Position numbers and translations under genes: made by a program. 30,851 bases of DNA from a virus. This document shows positions 12,507 to 19,172 of this stretch, in pieces. How positions within the stretch are numbered: position 1 is the stretch's first letter; each line of letters begins with the position of its first letter. Below the pieces are notes generated by a model that was not told where the DNA came from, did not search any database, and was given only the letters and a program-made list of their open reading frames with translations. Location of the stretch: positions 1-30,851 of IMG/VR virus record IMGVR_UViG_3300021438_000054, one strand, 5' to 3'.

Positions 12507-12528
12507 AAAAAGGTGAGTAAAAGGTGAG
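12507..12528. repeat. attP arm-type repeat, right
   Basis: Exact copy of the 22-bp block at 12299-12320, 208 bases away, in the same orientation. Just beyond it, at 12532-12539, ACACCTTT is a partial inverted unit (AAAGGTGT on the other strand). Together these define a two-armed attP of about 240 bp around the tRNA-like core. The arm assignment is inferred from symmetry about the core. Confidence 0.7.
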
Positions 12529-12632
12529 ACGTGACACCTTTATTTTGCGATGAAGGGTCACGTCAATGTAGGAAACAGCACTCGCAATTCGGCGAGCGCA
12601 GCCCTAGTCTTTTATGACCGAGAGGGGAAGAA

Positions 12633-13301
12633 ATGGCACACCTTGTTTGGAAAGATTCCAACAACAACACACTGATTCAAGGAGTTGGCGAATCTCACCG
12701 GTTGGTCGAATGGAAGCGCATCCTGCCGAAATCGTTAGACGGCAAAGAGTACAGAGAAAGACTTGACGTTCAACTGGTAGCAGAGCCCACTAATGCTGTC
12801 GACAAAACGGCCGTCATGATGTTTGCAAAAGGGCAACATGTTGGTTACCTTCCCCGCAACGTTGCTGCCGTGCTTTTTGACCATGTTATGAGTGCGACAA
12901 AAAACGAAGACACGGTGGCGGTGCCTGGGTCAATTTGGGCCGTGAAGAGATCTGATGGGCTTAAAGCAAACGTGTCAGTATTCATGCCTGATGATTTGCT
13001 TGAGGGCATTGATTTCGACTATTCAAGTGAACCTGTGTACACAACGGCCGCACCGTCAACACCCAAAAAGAGCCCGGCGTCCGTATTGGCAATTTGGGGT
13101 CTTATTTTGGCGGGCATCACATTGCTGGGGTCGGGAGCGGGTTTTGGAACAATTCTTGTCGGCATTGCGTCATTGGTCGTGAATTATGTTTGGTATTCGA
13201 AAAGTGCAACGTCAAAAATTGTTCCGCTTGTAGCACTTGGCGCAACGGGGCTCGGACTTTTGCTGGGCATCATTTTTGGCATTATCAAAGCAGCGTCTTA
13301 A
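12633..13301 (+). CDS. HIRAN-domain membrane protein (222 aa)
   Basis: The N-terminal domain (about 10-115) has the HIRAN pattern: VAEPTNAVDKTAVMMFAKGQ followed by HVGYLPRNVAAVLFDHV. A Pro/Thr-rich linker (about 133-150) is followed by three hydrophobic segments: VLAIWGLILAGITLLGSGAG, TILVGIASLVVNYVWY and VPLVALGATGLGLLLGIIFG. HIRAN domains bind single-stranded DNA ends in eukaryotic HLTF, but the role of membrane-tethered forms is unknown. GAGGGGAAG precedes the ATG. It is the only plus gene right of attP and would lie at the prophage end, a usual site for cargo expressed in lysogens. A host-defence or exclusion role is inference. Confidence 0.75.
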   Translation: MAHLVWKDSNNNTLIQGVGESHRLVEWKRILPKSLDGKEYRERLDVQLVAEPTNAVDKTAVMMFAKGQHVGYLPRNVAAVLFDHVMSATKNEDTVAVPGSIWAVKRSDGLKANVSVFMPDDLLEGIDFDYSSEPVYTTAAPSTPKKSPASVLAIWGLILAGITLLGSGAGFGTILVGIASLVVNYVWYSKSATSKIVPLVALGATGLGLLLGIIFGIIKAAS

Positions 13302-13302
13302 G

Positions 13303-13355
13303 CAAAAGAAACGCCCCCCAGCCGGTATTTCGGCCGAGGGGCGTTTAGCTTTTGT
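13303..13355. terminator. bidirectional intrinsic terminator
   Basis: AAACGCCCC (13309-13317) pairs with GGGGCGTTT (13338-13346), with an inner GCCG/CGGC stem. It is flanked by A-rich sequence on the left and T-rich sequence on the right (AGCTTTTGTTT), so it can stop both the HIRAN transcript and the leftward late operon, which converge here. Confidence 0.85.
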
Positions 13356-13359
13356 TTAG

Positions 13360-13443
13360 TTACTGACAGGACTCACACTGGAGAAAATCCATCGGATCCA
13401 CGGGAACCGAGTACCCGCCAACATTGTCTTTTTCTGTACTCAC
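13360..13443 (-). CDS. tiny protein, last ORF of the late operon (27 aa)
   Basis: The GTG at 13443 overlaps the stop of the XhlA-like gene (GTGA). It encodes MSTEKDNVGGYSVPVDPMD followed by FLQCESCQ. The PVDPMDxLQCESCQ ending looks conserved-type rather than random, and a CxxC pair sits at the very end. It may be a lysis accessory. It is the last gene before the terminator. Confidence 0.5.
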   Translation of the reverse strand: MSTEKDNVGGYSVPVDPMDFLQCESCQ

Positions 13444-13748
13444 GGGGTTACTCCCTGGTTCACGTAGAAACGGTCTAGAACAAGAATGACCAACGTGGCA
13501 ATGGCAATCAACGACGAAGCGATGGTCCACCATGCCACACGACGTGGTGCTTGCTCCTGCAACAACTTGATGGCCGTGTCATGCTCACCAAGTTTCTTCC
13601 AATGCACGTCGACCTGACCGTCCAAGCGTCGAAATTTATCGTCTGTTTGCGACTCAAGTTTGTCAAGCTTGTCGTTCATTGCAGTCATCATCGCCTCGAT
13701 TCTTCCAATCGCAACAAGGACGTCCGTCATTGACGGTTCGCCAGGCAT
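13440..13748 (-). CDS. XhlA-like membrane protein, second lysis protein (102 aa)
   Basis: The ATG at 13748 follows a weak AAGAAG site; an ATG at 13730 is the alternative, and the frame to 13880 overlaps the endolysin. Residues about 10-70 form a coiled coil (IGRIEAMMTAMNDKLDKLES, then HWKKLGEHDTAIKLLQEQ). One membrane segment follows (AWWTIASSLIAIATLVILVL), then a short tail. This is the layout of haemolysin XhlA-type proteins, which act with endolysin and holin. It directly follows the endolysin-holin gene. Confidence 0.75.
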   Translation of the reverse strand: MPGEPSMTDVLVAIGRIEAMMTAMNDKLDKLESQTDDKFRRLDGQVDVHWKKLGEHDTAIKLLQEQAPRRVAWWTIASSLIAIATLVILVLDRFYVNQGVTP

Positions 13749-13752
13749 CGGA

Positions 13753-14016
13753 TTACTTCTTCGAACCGGCGTTGGCAATCGCAAGCGTGCTGAAAGGTGC
13801 GGCAAGGTTGCCGACCACTGCAAGCGCGATAACGAGCCATACGGGTGCTTGCATTCCGCTGGCAAGAACTGCCACGGCAACGTTGCTCACAATCAGTGAT
13901 GCCAGGCCGTACAGCGCGTAAGCAAGCTTGCGTCCTTTGGGGTCGGGAATGAGAATGCCAAGGGAATCTGTGGCTGCAATGTTTGCGGCGTCAGGAAGAG
14001 GTTTGATGGTTGCCAT
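13753..14016 (-). CDS. holin, nested in-frame start in the endolysin gene (87 aa)
   Basis: An internal ATG at 14016 is preceded by AAAGGAG with 6-nt spacing to the ATG, a textbook ribosome site inside the coding sequence. It would make a separate protein starting MATIKPLPDAANIAATDSLG, with a polar N-terminus and two hydrophobic segments (ALYGLASLIVSNVAVAVLA and VWLVIALAVVGNLAAPF). This is the common actinophage two-segment holin architecture. It is in the same frame as the endolysin, so the full-length product carries it too. Holin identity is inferred from topology and position. Confidence 0.65.
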   Translation of the reverse strand: MATIKPLPDAANIAATDSLGILIPDPKGRKLAYALYGLASLIVSNVAVAVLASGMQAPVWLVIALAVVGNLAAPFSTLAIANAGSKK

Positions 14017-14769
14017 AGCGGGCTCCTTTGCGAGTTGTGTGGGTTTTGAAGTGGCGGGTTTTGAGGGTGTGGGTTTTGTGTTTTGCACTGGTTTTGTTGT
14101 TGAGGGTTTGGGATCAGCGGGTTTTTCGGGTTTTGAAGTTTCCGGCGCGGTTGTTGCGGGCACGGGTTTGGGTGCAGCAACTGGAATGGGTTTGCGTAAT
14201 TCCGCCGTGGTGGCCGGTCCCACAATGCCGTCAACTGTTAACCCATGATTGGCTTGAAAATTTTTGACGGCCGCTTTGGTTTTCGGACCGTTGATACCGT
14301 CAACGTCAAGCCCGTAACCATAGTTGTTTAACAACGTTTGATATTCGCGCACGCTCGCTACTGCTGGTGGTGCCGAAACAAACCACGGCATGACGTCTTC
14401 ACGTCCACCATTGGGGTTGATGATGTGAAGGTGAACGTGAGGTCCCGTAGAGGAACCAGCTCCGGGTGCTCCGGCTGCCCCTCCGGTGTAACCAAGCAAA
14501 TCACCCGGTTTGACATCCCGATTGGTTCCCTCAAAAGCAGAACAATGCAAGAACTGCATGACGTAACCAGGGGAATCCGCCAAAGCCAAACTGATGATGT
14601 ACCCGCCGGAACCATTGCCATATTCGTAAGACACAAATCCGGCATTTGGGGCAACAATCGGTGTTCCCACCGGTGTTCCAAAATCCGTTCCACCGAGAGA
14701 TCCTCGAGCGCGATGCGCAGCCCAATCGTCCGTTATTGGAAAACCTTCAAAAGGGTTTGGCATACCCAT
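13753..14769 (-). CDS. endolysin (M23 peptidase, PG-binding) fused in frame to a holin
   Basis: 338 aa. Residues 10-130 form an M23-type metallopeptidase: HRARGSLGGTDF (H19, D29), FLHCS (H75) and GPHVHLHI (H111, H113, H115); the HxxxD spacing is looser than canonical. Residues 139-191 are a PG_binding_1 domain (REYQTLLNNYGYGLDVDGIN, GPATTAELRK). A Lys/Pro/Thr linker (about 193-250) leads straight into an 87-aa holin module (252-338) with two hydrophobic segments. No stop codon separates them. It would cut peptide bridges in the host wall. The ATG at 14769 with AGGTG is the start. Confidence 0.88.
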   Translation of the reverse strand: MGMPNPFEGFPITDDWAAHRARGSLGGTDFGTPVGTPIVAPNAGFVSYEYGNGSGGYIISLALADSPGYVMQFLHCSAFEGTNRDVKPGDLLGYTGGAAGAPGAGSSTGPHVHLHIINPNGGREDVMPWFVSAPPAVASVREYQTLLNNYGYGLDVDGINGPKTKAAVKNFQANHGLTVDGIVGPATTAELRKPIPVAAPKPVPATTAPETSKPEKPADPKPSTTKPVQNTKPTPSKPATSKPTQLAKEPAMATIKPLPDAANIAATDSLGILIPDPKGRKLAYALYGLASLIVSNVAVAVLASGMQAPVWLVIALAVVGNLAAPFSTLAIANAGSKK

Positions 14770-14788
14770 TAATGCACCTGTCTTTCGT

Positions 14789-15310
14789 TTAGGAGAGATT
14801 GACCCACGCTGAACCCGTCCAACGTTTAGCCGTTACAAGTGGCGTCCAAACGGAACCGTCCCAACGTTGCGCTGTCGTGTTATACGCAAAAGTCGAAGCA
14901 CCGCGTCGTTGACCCCACAAATAAAACCGAGTCAACGTCAACGAATTAGTGCCCACGCTTGCCGACCCCAAAGGCGACGCAGCGGACGTCGACCCCGAAT
15001 ACGACACCGTCTTAGATCCATCGGTGTTATGAGCAACCGTCACACTCGTGCTAAACAAACTGATTGTGTAACCTGCGGACTGACTTCGAAAATCGTAGTT
15101 ATACGAACCGCTGTACGACGTGCCATTCAACGAAACACTCCACGTCGACGTGCCATTCAAGTCATAAGGTCGATAAGCCGTGGAGTCCAACACCAAATAC
15201 ACGGACATGTTCACGACAGACGTGTTATTTGCCTGAGAAGGCGAGCTCTCAGACACGTCAACATGAAACGAAATGCCCGAATAACTTCCACCAAACGCTG
15301 CGGACGGCAC
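14789..15310 (-). CDS. DUF859-like minor tail or baseplate protein (173 aa)
   Basis: GTG start at 15310 with GGTGAT nearby. Pattern of siphovirus DUF859 proteins: SVVNMSVYLVLDSTAYRPYD, then WSVSLNGTSYSGSYNYDFRS, then VTVAHNTDGSKTVSYSGST. Beta-rich, Ser/Thr/Gly-rich, typical of exposed virion proteins. The tail ends in two short repeats, TTAQRWDGSVWTPLVTAKRW and TGSAWVNLS, the RWxGSxW motif found in tail-fibre tips. It lies between the fibre gene and the lysis genes. Probably involved in host binding. Confidence 0.7.
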   Translation of the reverse strand: MPSAAFGGSYSGISFHVDVSESSPSQANNTSVVNMSVYLVLDSTAYRPYDLNGTSTWSVSLNGTSYSGSYNYDFRSQSAGYTISLFSTSVTVAHNTDGSKTVSYSGSTSAASPLGSASVGTNSLTLTRFYLWGQRRGASTFAYNTTAQRWDGSVWTPLVTAKRWTGSAWVNLS

Positions 15311-15315
15311 TCAAA

Positions 15316-16200
15316 TCACCAAAACCACAAATCGCCAACAGCATTAGGCGTCGGTGTTGCCGATTGAACAAAAATTGTTGTCGCAACCCCACCCGAAGAA
15401 CCACCAGCACGAATTTTTCCAGCCGTAATGTTCGTCGGATCCGAAATCTCCGACGCAGCCACCGTTCCCGCACCCGTCAACGTCAAACCATCAGAACGAA
15501 CCAAACCCGAAGTAATAGCACTCGCATTAGTACCACCACGTGCAATCACCAACTTGCCCGACGTAATAACCGACGCATCCAACGCGTTCGGCGTCACACT
15601 AATCCAGGCCGAACCATTCCAAACTTCAAGAACGGACAACGCCGAGTTGTAACCAATCTGACCCAGCACCAAAGGAAACTGCGTCGTACCAGTAGGCCGC
15701 GTCGTAGTGGTCCACGAACCAACTTTTGTGCCAATAAACGGCCGCGTATCCGTCACATTCGACGGAGAAACCGTCGTTGCGCTCGCCGAGACTTTGACCT
15801 GTGCAAGTTCAAGGTAATAAACACCCGTGTCGGTTTGGTTGGACGTCAACGACGGACCCACACCAGAGCCGGCTGTTCCGTCAACCTTGATGGCCGTAAT
15901 GGTGTTAGCCGTCGGGTCAAGTTTCAACACAATTGAGTCAATGCGATCCGAAACGGCCGCCGACGTCAAGTTGATTTGCAACGACGCCGAGTTGTAGTAC
16001 ATGTGCCCACGCACCAACGCGTAACCCGCAGCAAGTTTGACGTTCACTGGAGACGAAGAGTCAGCCGTGACCTGCAAAGCCGTACTGCCCGCAGTTCCCA
16101 CAACCCCACCACCAGGCATCGCGGTCAAGTGACGCATCAAATACGTCCAGTCGTTCTCCGTCGATGTCTGTGAATCGAACGGCCACGAGGTTTCAGCCAT
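15316..16200 (-). CDS. tail fibre-like protein (294 aa)
   Basis: ATG at 16200 with AAGGAG at 6-nt spacing. The N-terminal domain begins MAETSWPFDSQTSTENDWTY and includes LAAGYALVRGHMYYNSASLQ, the baseplate-attached region of many fibre proteins. The rest is low-complexity, Ser/Thr/Gly-rich with DALDASVITSGKLVIARGGT-like repeats ending in NAVGDLWFW. Such GG-T-containing repeats form fibrous beta helices. Likely host-receptor contact. Preceded by a terminator hairpin. Confidence 0.72.
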   Translation of the reverse strand: MAETSWPFDSQTSTENDWTYLMRHLTAMPGGGVVGTAGSTALQVTADSSSPVNVKLAAGYALVRGHMYYNSASLQINLTSAAVSDRIDSIVLKLDPTANTITAIKVDGTAGSGVGPSLTSNQTDTGVYYLELAQVKVSASATTVSPSNVTDTRPFIGTKVGSWTTTTRPTGTTQFPLVLGQIGYNSALSVLEVWNGSAWISVTPNALDASVITSGKLVIARGGTNASAITSGLVRSDGLTLTGAGTVAASEISDPTNITAGKIRAGGSSGGVATTIFVQSATPTPNAVGDLWFW

Positions 16201-16215
16201 GAGTGCTCCTTAACT

Positions 16216-16238
16216 AGAAAACGCCCCACATCGGGGCG
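16216..16238 (-). terminator. intrinsic terminator before the fibre gene
   Basis: Reading leftward, CGCCCC (16238-16233) pairs with GGGGCG (16227-16222) around a 5-nt loop, followed by TTTT (16221-16218). It lies between the XkdW-like stop and the fibre start, only about 15 bases from the fibre gene, so most transcripts of the fibre gene would need readthrough or a promoter in the hairpin region. Confidence 0.65.
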
Positions 16239-16256
16239 CAGGGCGAGAAAAAAGTG

Positions 16257-16517
16257 TTACGGCAAAATTGCCTGAATTTCAGTAGCGGTCAAACCAAGTT
16301 TCGCCAACTTTGTTTCGGCCGAAGCACGTGCAGAGACAAGTGCCGACTGCTGTGCAGCCATTTCGGTTTGCACGTCTGCCCACAGGGAGTCGAGTTTTGC
16401 CCTGGTCGGTTTAGGTGAGTCATCAAGCCACTCAAGAGTGGAGTAGTCAAAATCACTCATACGCCATGTTTTGCCGGGGTATTTGTATGTCAGCACCAGC
16501 GAGTAGTCAGTATCCAT
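16257..16517 (-). CDS. XkdW-like tail protein (86 aa)
   Basis: TAATG overlap with the upstream tail gene. MDTDYSLVLTYKYPGKTWRM, YSTLEWLDDSPKPTRAKLDS and a helical tail ending LGLTATEIQAILP. The central WLDDSPKPT motif and C-terminal helices match the XkdW family of PBSX-type prophages, found next to tail fibre genes. Role perhaps in fibre assembly or attachment. Confidence 0.75.
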   Translation of the reverse strand: MDTDYSLVLTYKYPGKTWRMSDFDYSTLEWLDDSPKPTRAKLDSLWADVQTEMAAQQSALVSARASAETKLAKLGLTATEIQAILP

Positions 16518-18280
16518 TAGCCTGCGATCTCTAGAACTGTGAGCGAAGACAAGCCCTTGAATGCGATATCAGCACCGCGCCGGTTCAAGTAAGCAGTGTT
16601 GGCGTATGTCGACCAGTAGAGGTTGTACGTTACGGCAGATGCAGTGGCTGGAGAATCGAGATAATGCATGTTGACAGTTTCCATGCGCGAATTATCGCCA
16701 ATTAACGTCATCCCGCCGACGTTTTGCACTGTTGCACTGACACCGTTTCCAATAAGCAGCGTTCCTCGCGCAAAATTGAAGTAATTCCACGCCGCACCCG
16801 TGTTACCTGTGTTTGCCATTGCCAACAATAAAAATTTAGACGAACTGTTCCGAGGAGTCACCGTCACAGATAATCCTGTCGCACCAAATAAAGCTGATGT
16901 CGTTGATGGCGTAGTGATCAATGTTGAAGTCACCGTCTGCAACACAGACCCAGCCGGAATATTGGCCGCAGCCAAAACCCCAGACACCGCGCTCGCCGGA
17001 ATGGTTGTTGCAGCGGTCATTGTCGAAGTGCCGTTGCCGTAGACGTAACCCGTCAATGTGGTGGCACCCGTACCGCCCGCACCGACAGGAATCGTCCCCG
17101 ACAATGCTTCGGACTTTTCAAGCGCGGCCACACGCGCAGTTGTGTCCGCTTGGCGTTTCATCATCACTGCGTCAAAGTCAAAACCCGTGGCGTTGCCAAC
17201 AGTCAAACCGACCCACAAGCCGTCGACCTTGACTTCAAATTGTGCCGTGGTGACAATGCCCGTGATTTCTTGCGAACCAACAATGACCGTAACTTTGTCG
17301 CCCAGGTTGAAATCGACACCATACGTCATGGTGGAATCAGATGTCGGGACAATGTCGAGAGAGGAAATGTTCCCGCCCTCTTGAGCCAACAAATCGTTTC
17401 CAGCTTGCGTGAGTTTCGTGGTGTCAGTTTCGTTGCGTTGATCCACAAAACGCTCCACGCGACGTGACCAGTTTGACTCGGCAGACGTGCTTGACGTTTC
17501 AACAAACGAACGCGCAGTGCCTTGACCTTGCCCGGCCACAATCACCCGTGTCGGTCCATACCCGTAACCGTAGGCAGCCTTTTGCAACGTGTTGTTTGCA
17601 ACGTCAAGACGAATTGTCCCTGTGCGATCTGTGGGTTGATAAACGGAGAACTGGATGCCCGTGCCGGATTGTTTGATGTCAAAACCGAGCTGGGTGGTCG
17701 ATGTGGCTGCAATGGACTGCATGAGCGTGCCCAAGTTATCGAAACGCGCTTTACCAACAATGGACGAACCGATGGCCGTATCCGTTGCGCACGTCAAGCC
17801 TGTGACGGCACGAACTGCGGGTGCCGAGCCGCCATTGGCTGCTGAAACCATGTTGCGCTTCACGTAGTAGTACATGAGCGTGGACGCGACAGACGTGCTC
17901 GCGTCGTAAGCCGACGTCTGCAACGTGACGTCCGCTGTGGACGGTGTCGGATAAGCCAAGTGCTCGCCCAAAACGATGCTGTCGGTGGCTCCGCGAATTG
18001 CCCAAACGCCAATCGGCGACCCGGACGTTTTCTGATTAGTGGCCGCCGTTGTCGGGCCCGAAAACAACACACCGTTAGGTCCCGTGACAATGATGCCGTA
18101 ACCGGGCGTACGCAACAGGTCAGCGCGTGCCGACGTTTCAGGGATGGTAATTTCCCACGTGCCCACGTTGTTAAACCGCAATGTCGCTTTGAACGTAGTC
18201 AGTCCGTCGCCGGGTTGCAAAATTGCAACACGTTGCAGGGATGCGTTTCGCACTTCAAAGGTGAGATCCGAAACGAGCAT
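16517..18280 (-). CDS. Gp37-like tail protein with fibre-like C-terminus (587 aa)
   Basis: The N-terminal region (1-370) resembles siphovirus ReqiPepy6 Gp37-like proteins: VSDLTFEVRNASLQRVAILQ, FKATLRFNNVGTWEITIPET, then SPIGVWAIRGATDSIVLGEH and, later, SWSRRVERF-type sequence and YGVDFNLGDKVTVIVG. This is a baseplate hub. A linker with KSEALSGTIPVGAGGTGATT leads to a C-terminal beta-rich domain (about 430-587) ending in ADIAFKGLSSLTVLEIAG. The GAGGTGATT hinge is common in phage fibres. It likely joins tail tip and receptor binding. It overlaps the Dit stop. Confidence 0.82.
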   Translation of the reverse strand: MLVSDLTFEVRNASLQRVAILQPGDGLTTFKATLRFNNVGTWEITIPETSARADLLRTPGYGIIVTGPNGVLFSGPTTAATNQKTSGSPIGVWAIRGATDSIVLGEHLAYPTPSTADVTLQTSAYDASTSVASTLMYYYVKRNMVSAANGGSAPAVRAVTGLTCATDTAIGSSIVGKARFDNLGTLMQSIAATSTTQLGFDIKQSGTGIQFSVYQPTDRTGTIRLDVANNTLQKAAYGYGYGPTRVIVAGQGQGTARSFVETSSTSAESNWSRRVERFVDQRNETDTTKLTQAGNDLLAQEGGNISSLDIVPTSDSTMTYGVDFNLGDKVTVIVGSQEITGIVTTAQFEVKVDGLWVGLTVGNATGFDFDAVMMKRQADTTARVAALEKSEALSGTIPVGAGGTGATTLTGYVYGNGTSTMTAATTIPASAVSGVLAAANIPAGSVLQTVTSTLITTPSTTSALFGATGLSVTVTPRNSSSKFLLLAMANTGNTGAAWNYFNFARGTLLIGNGVSATVQNVGGMTLIGDNSRMETVNMHYLDSPATASAVTYNLYWSTYANTAYLNRRGADIAFKGLSSLTVLEIAG

Positions 18281-19164
18281 TAGAACACAACTTCCTTACG
18301 CGGTTGGAACGTGAGCTGCGCACGCGTGACCGTTGTGGGCGTGTTTGTCGAACCCGTCAGGTTCACCGTTGCAAGTGACAAATTTGCGGGAATTGAGAAA
18401 AACTTTGGGGCAGCAGCAAGTGACGCATACTTGTTCGCCCCCGCCTGGTCGACTACCGTACCCGCGTTGGCATCAATTGTGATGAAATTGCCGGACGTTG
18501 TTGGAGCATTCAAAGTGAAACCAACGCCGGACGCATTGGTGATTGTGGCCACGTCAAACGGTCCAGTCAGAACCCATGTCGGGGGTGATGGAACATCGCC
18601 GTCCGGGTTTTCGATACGCAATTGACCAAGCACCTGACCGGACGTGATTTTCATGGCCGAAATTGTGTTACCGGATCCAAACAAACCACGTCCCGATGTG
18701 GATGGCACGCCAATGGAGAACGTCACTGCGGACGTCAGCGACCAGAACGGTTGCGGGCATTGGAATACCAAGACCAGGCGTGCAAATGTTTGCAACGCAT
18801 TGTCTCCGTAAACGTGTGAGCCACCGGCAGTGTTGTATCCGCTAATCGTCCACGTTTGACCGCTGTCATACGCTGCGGAAATGGTTGTTGGGCTACCGCT
18901 TGATGAATCCAACAACTCCGAAAGGCGACGCAGTTTTCGTTCAACATCATCGCGTGACGTGCCCAAAACATAAATGGGCATGTCGATTTCACGCGTAGCT
19001 CGGCGACTGTAACGGAACGTGCCACCATCGGTAGCGTTTTCGTCGATACGAATTTTCACCGGTGGGCGACCAAAACCGGACACTCCGTTCTCCAAGATGT
19101 AGTTCACGTTGTCAAACGTGATGGTGTCGCCGTTTGCGCCGGTCAAACTGATTGTGATGTCCAT
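18280..19164 (-). CDS. distal tail protein (Dit)-like (294 aa)
   Basis: MDITISLTGANGDTITFDNV begins a beta-rich N-terminal domain; RYSRRATREIDMPIYVLGTS and DVERKLRRLSELLDSS are typical of the belt region of Dit proteins, followed by FARLVLVFQCPQPFWSLTSA. The C-terminal galectin-like half has VLGQLRIENPDGDVPSPPTW and YASLAAAPKFFSIPANLSLA. It follows the tape measure by 8 bases and precedes the hub, as in siphophages. It forms the disc between tail tube and baseplate. Confidence 0.85.
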   Translation of the reverse strand: MDITISLTGANGDTITFDNVNYILENGVSGFGRPPVKIRIDENATDGGTFRYSRRATREIDMPIYVLGTSRDDVERKLRRLSELLDSSSGSPTTISAAYDSGQTWTISGYNTAGGSHVYGDNALQTFARLVLVFQCPQPFWSLTSAVTFSIGVPSTSGRGLFGSGNTISAMKITSGQVLGQLRIENPDGDVPSPPTWVLTGPFDVATITNASGVGFTLNAPTTSGNFITIDANAGTVVDQAGANKYASLAAAPKFFSIPANLSLATVNLTGSTNTPTTVTRAQLTFQPRKEVVF

Positions 19165-19172
19165 TAGTTCCC

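Noticed and set aside
15064-15936. 290-residue plus-strand ORF
   Set aside because: Extremely Arg/Asn/Thr-rich and antisense to the Ser/Thr/Gly-rich fibre gene; no ribosome site or family.
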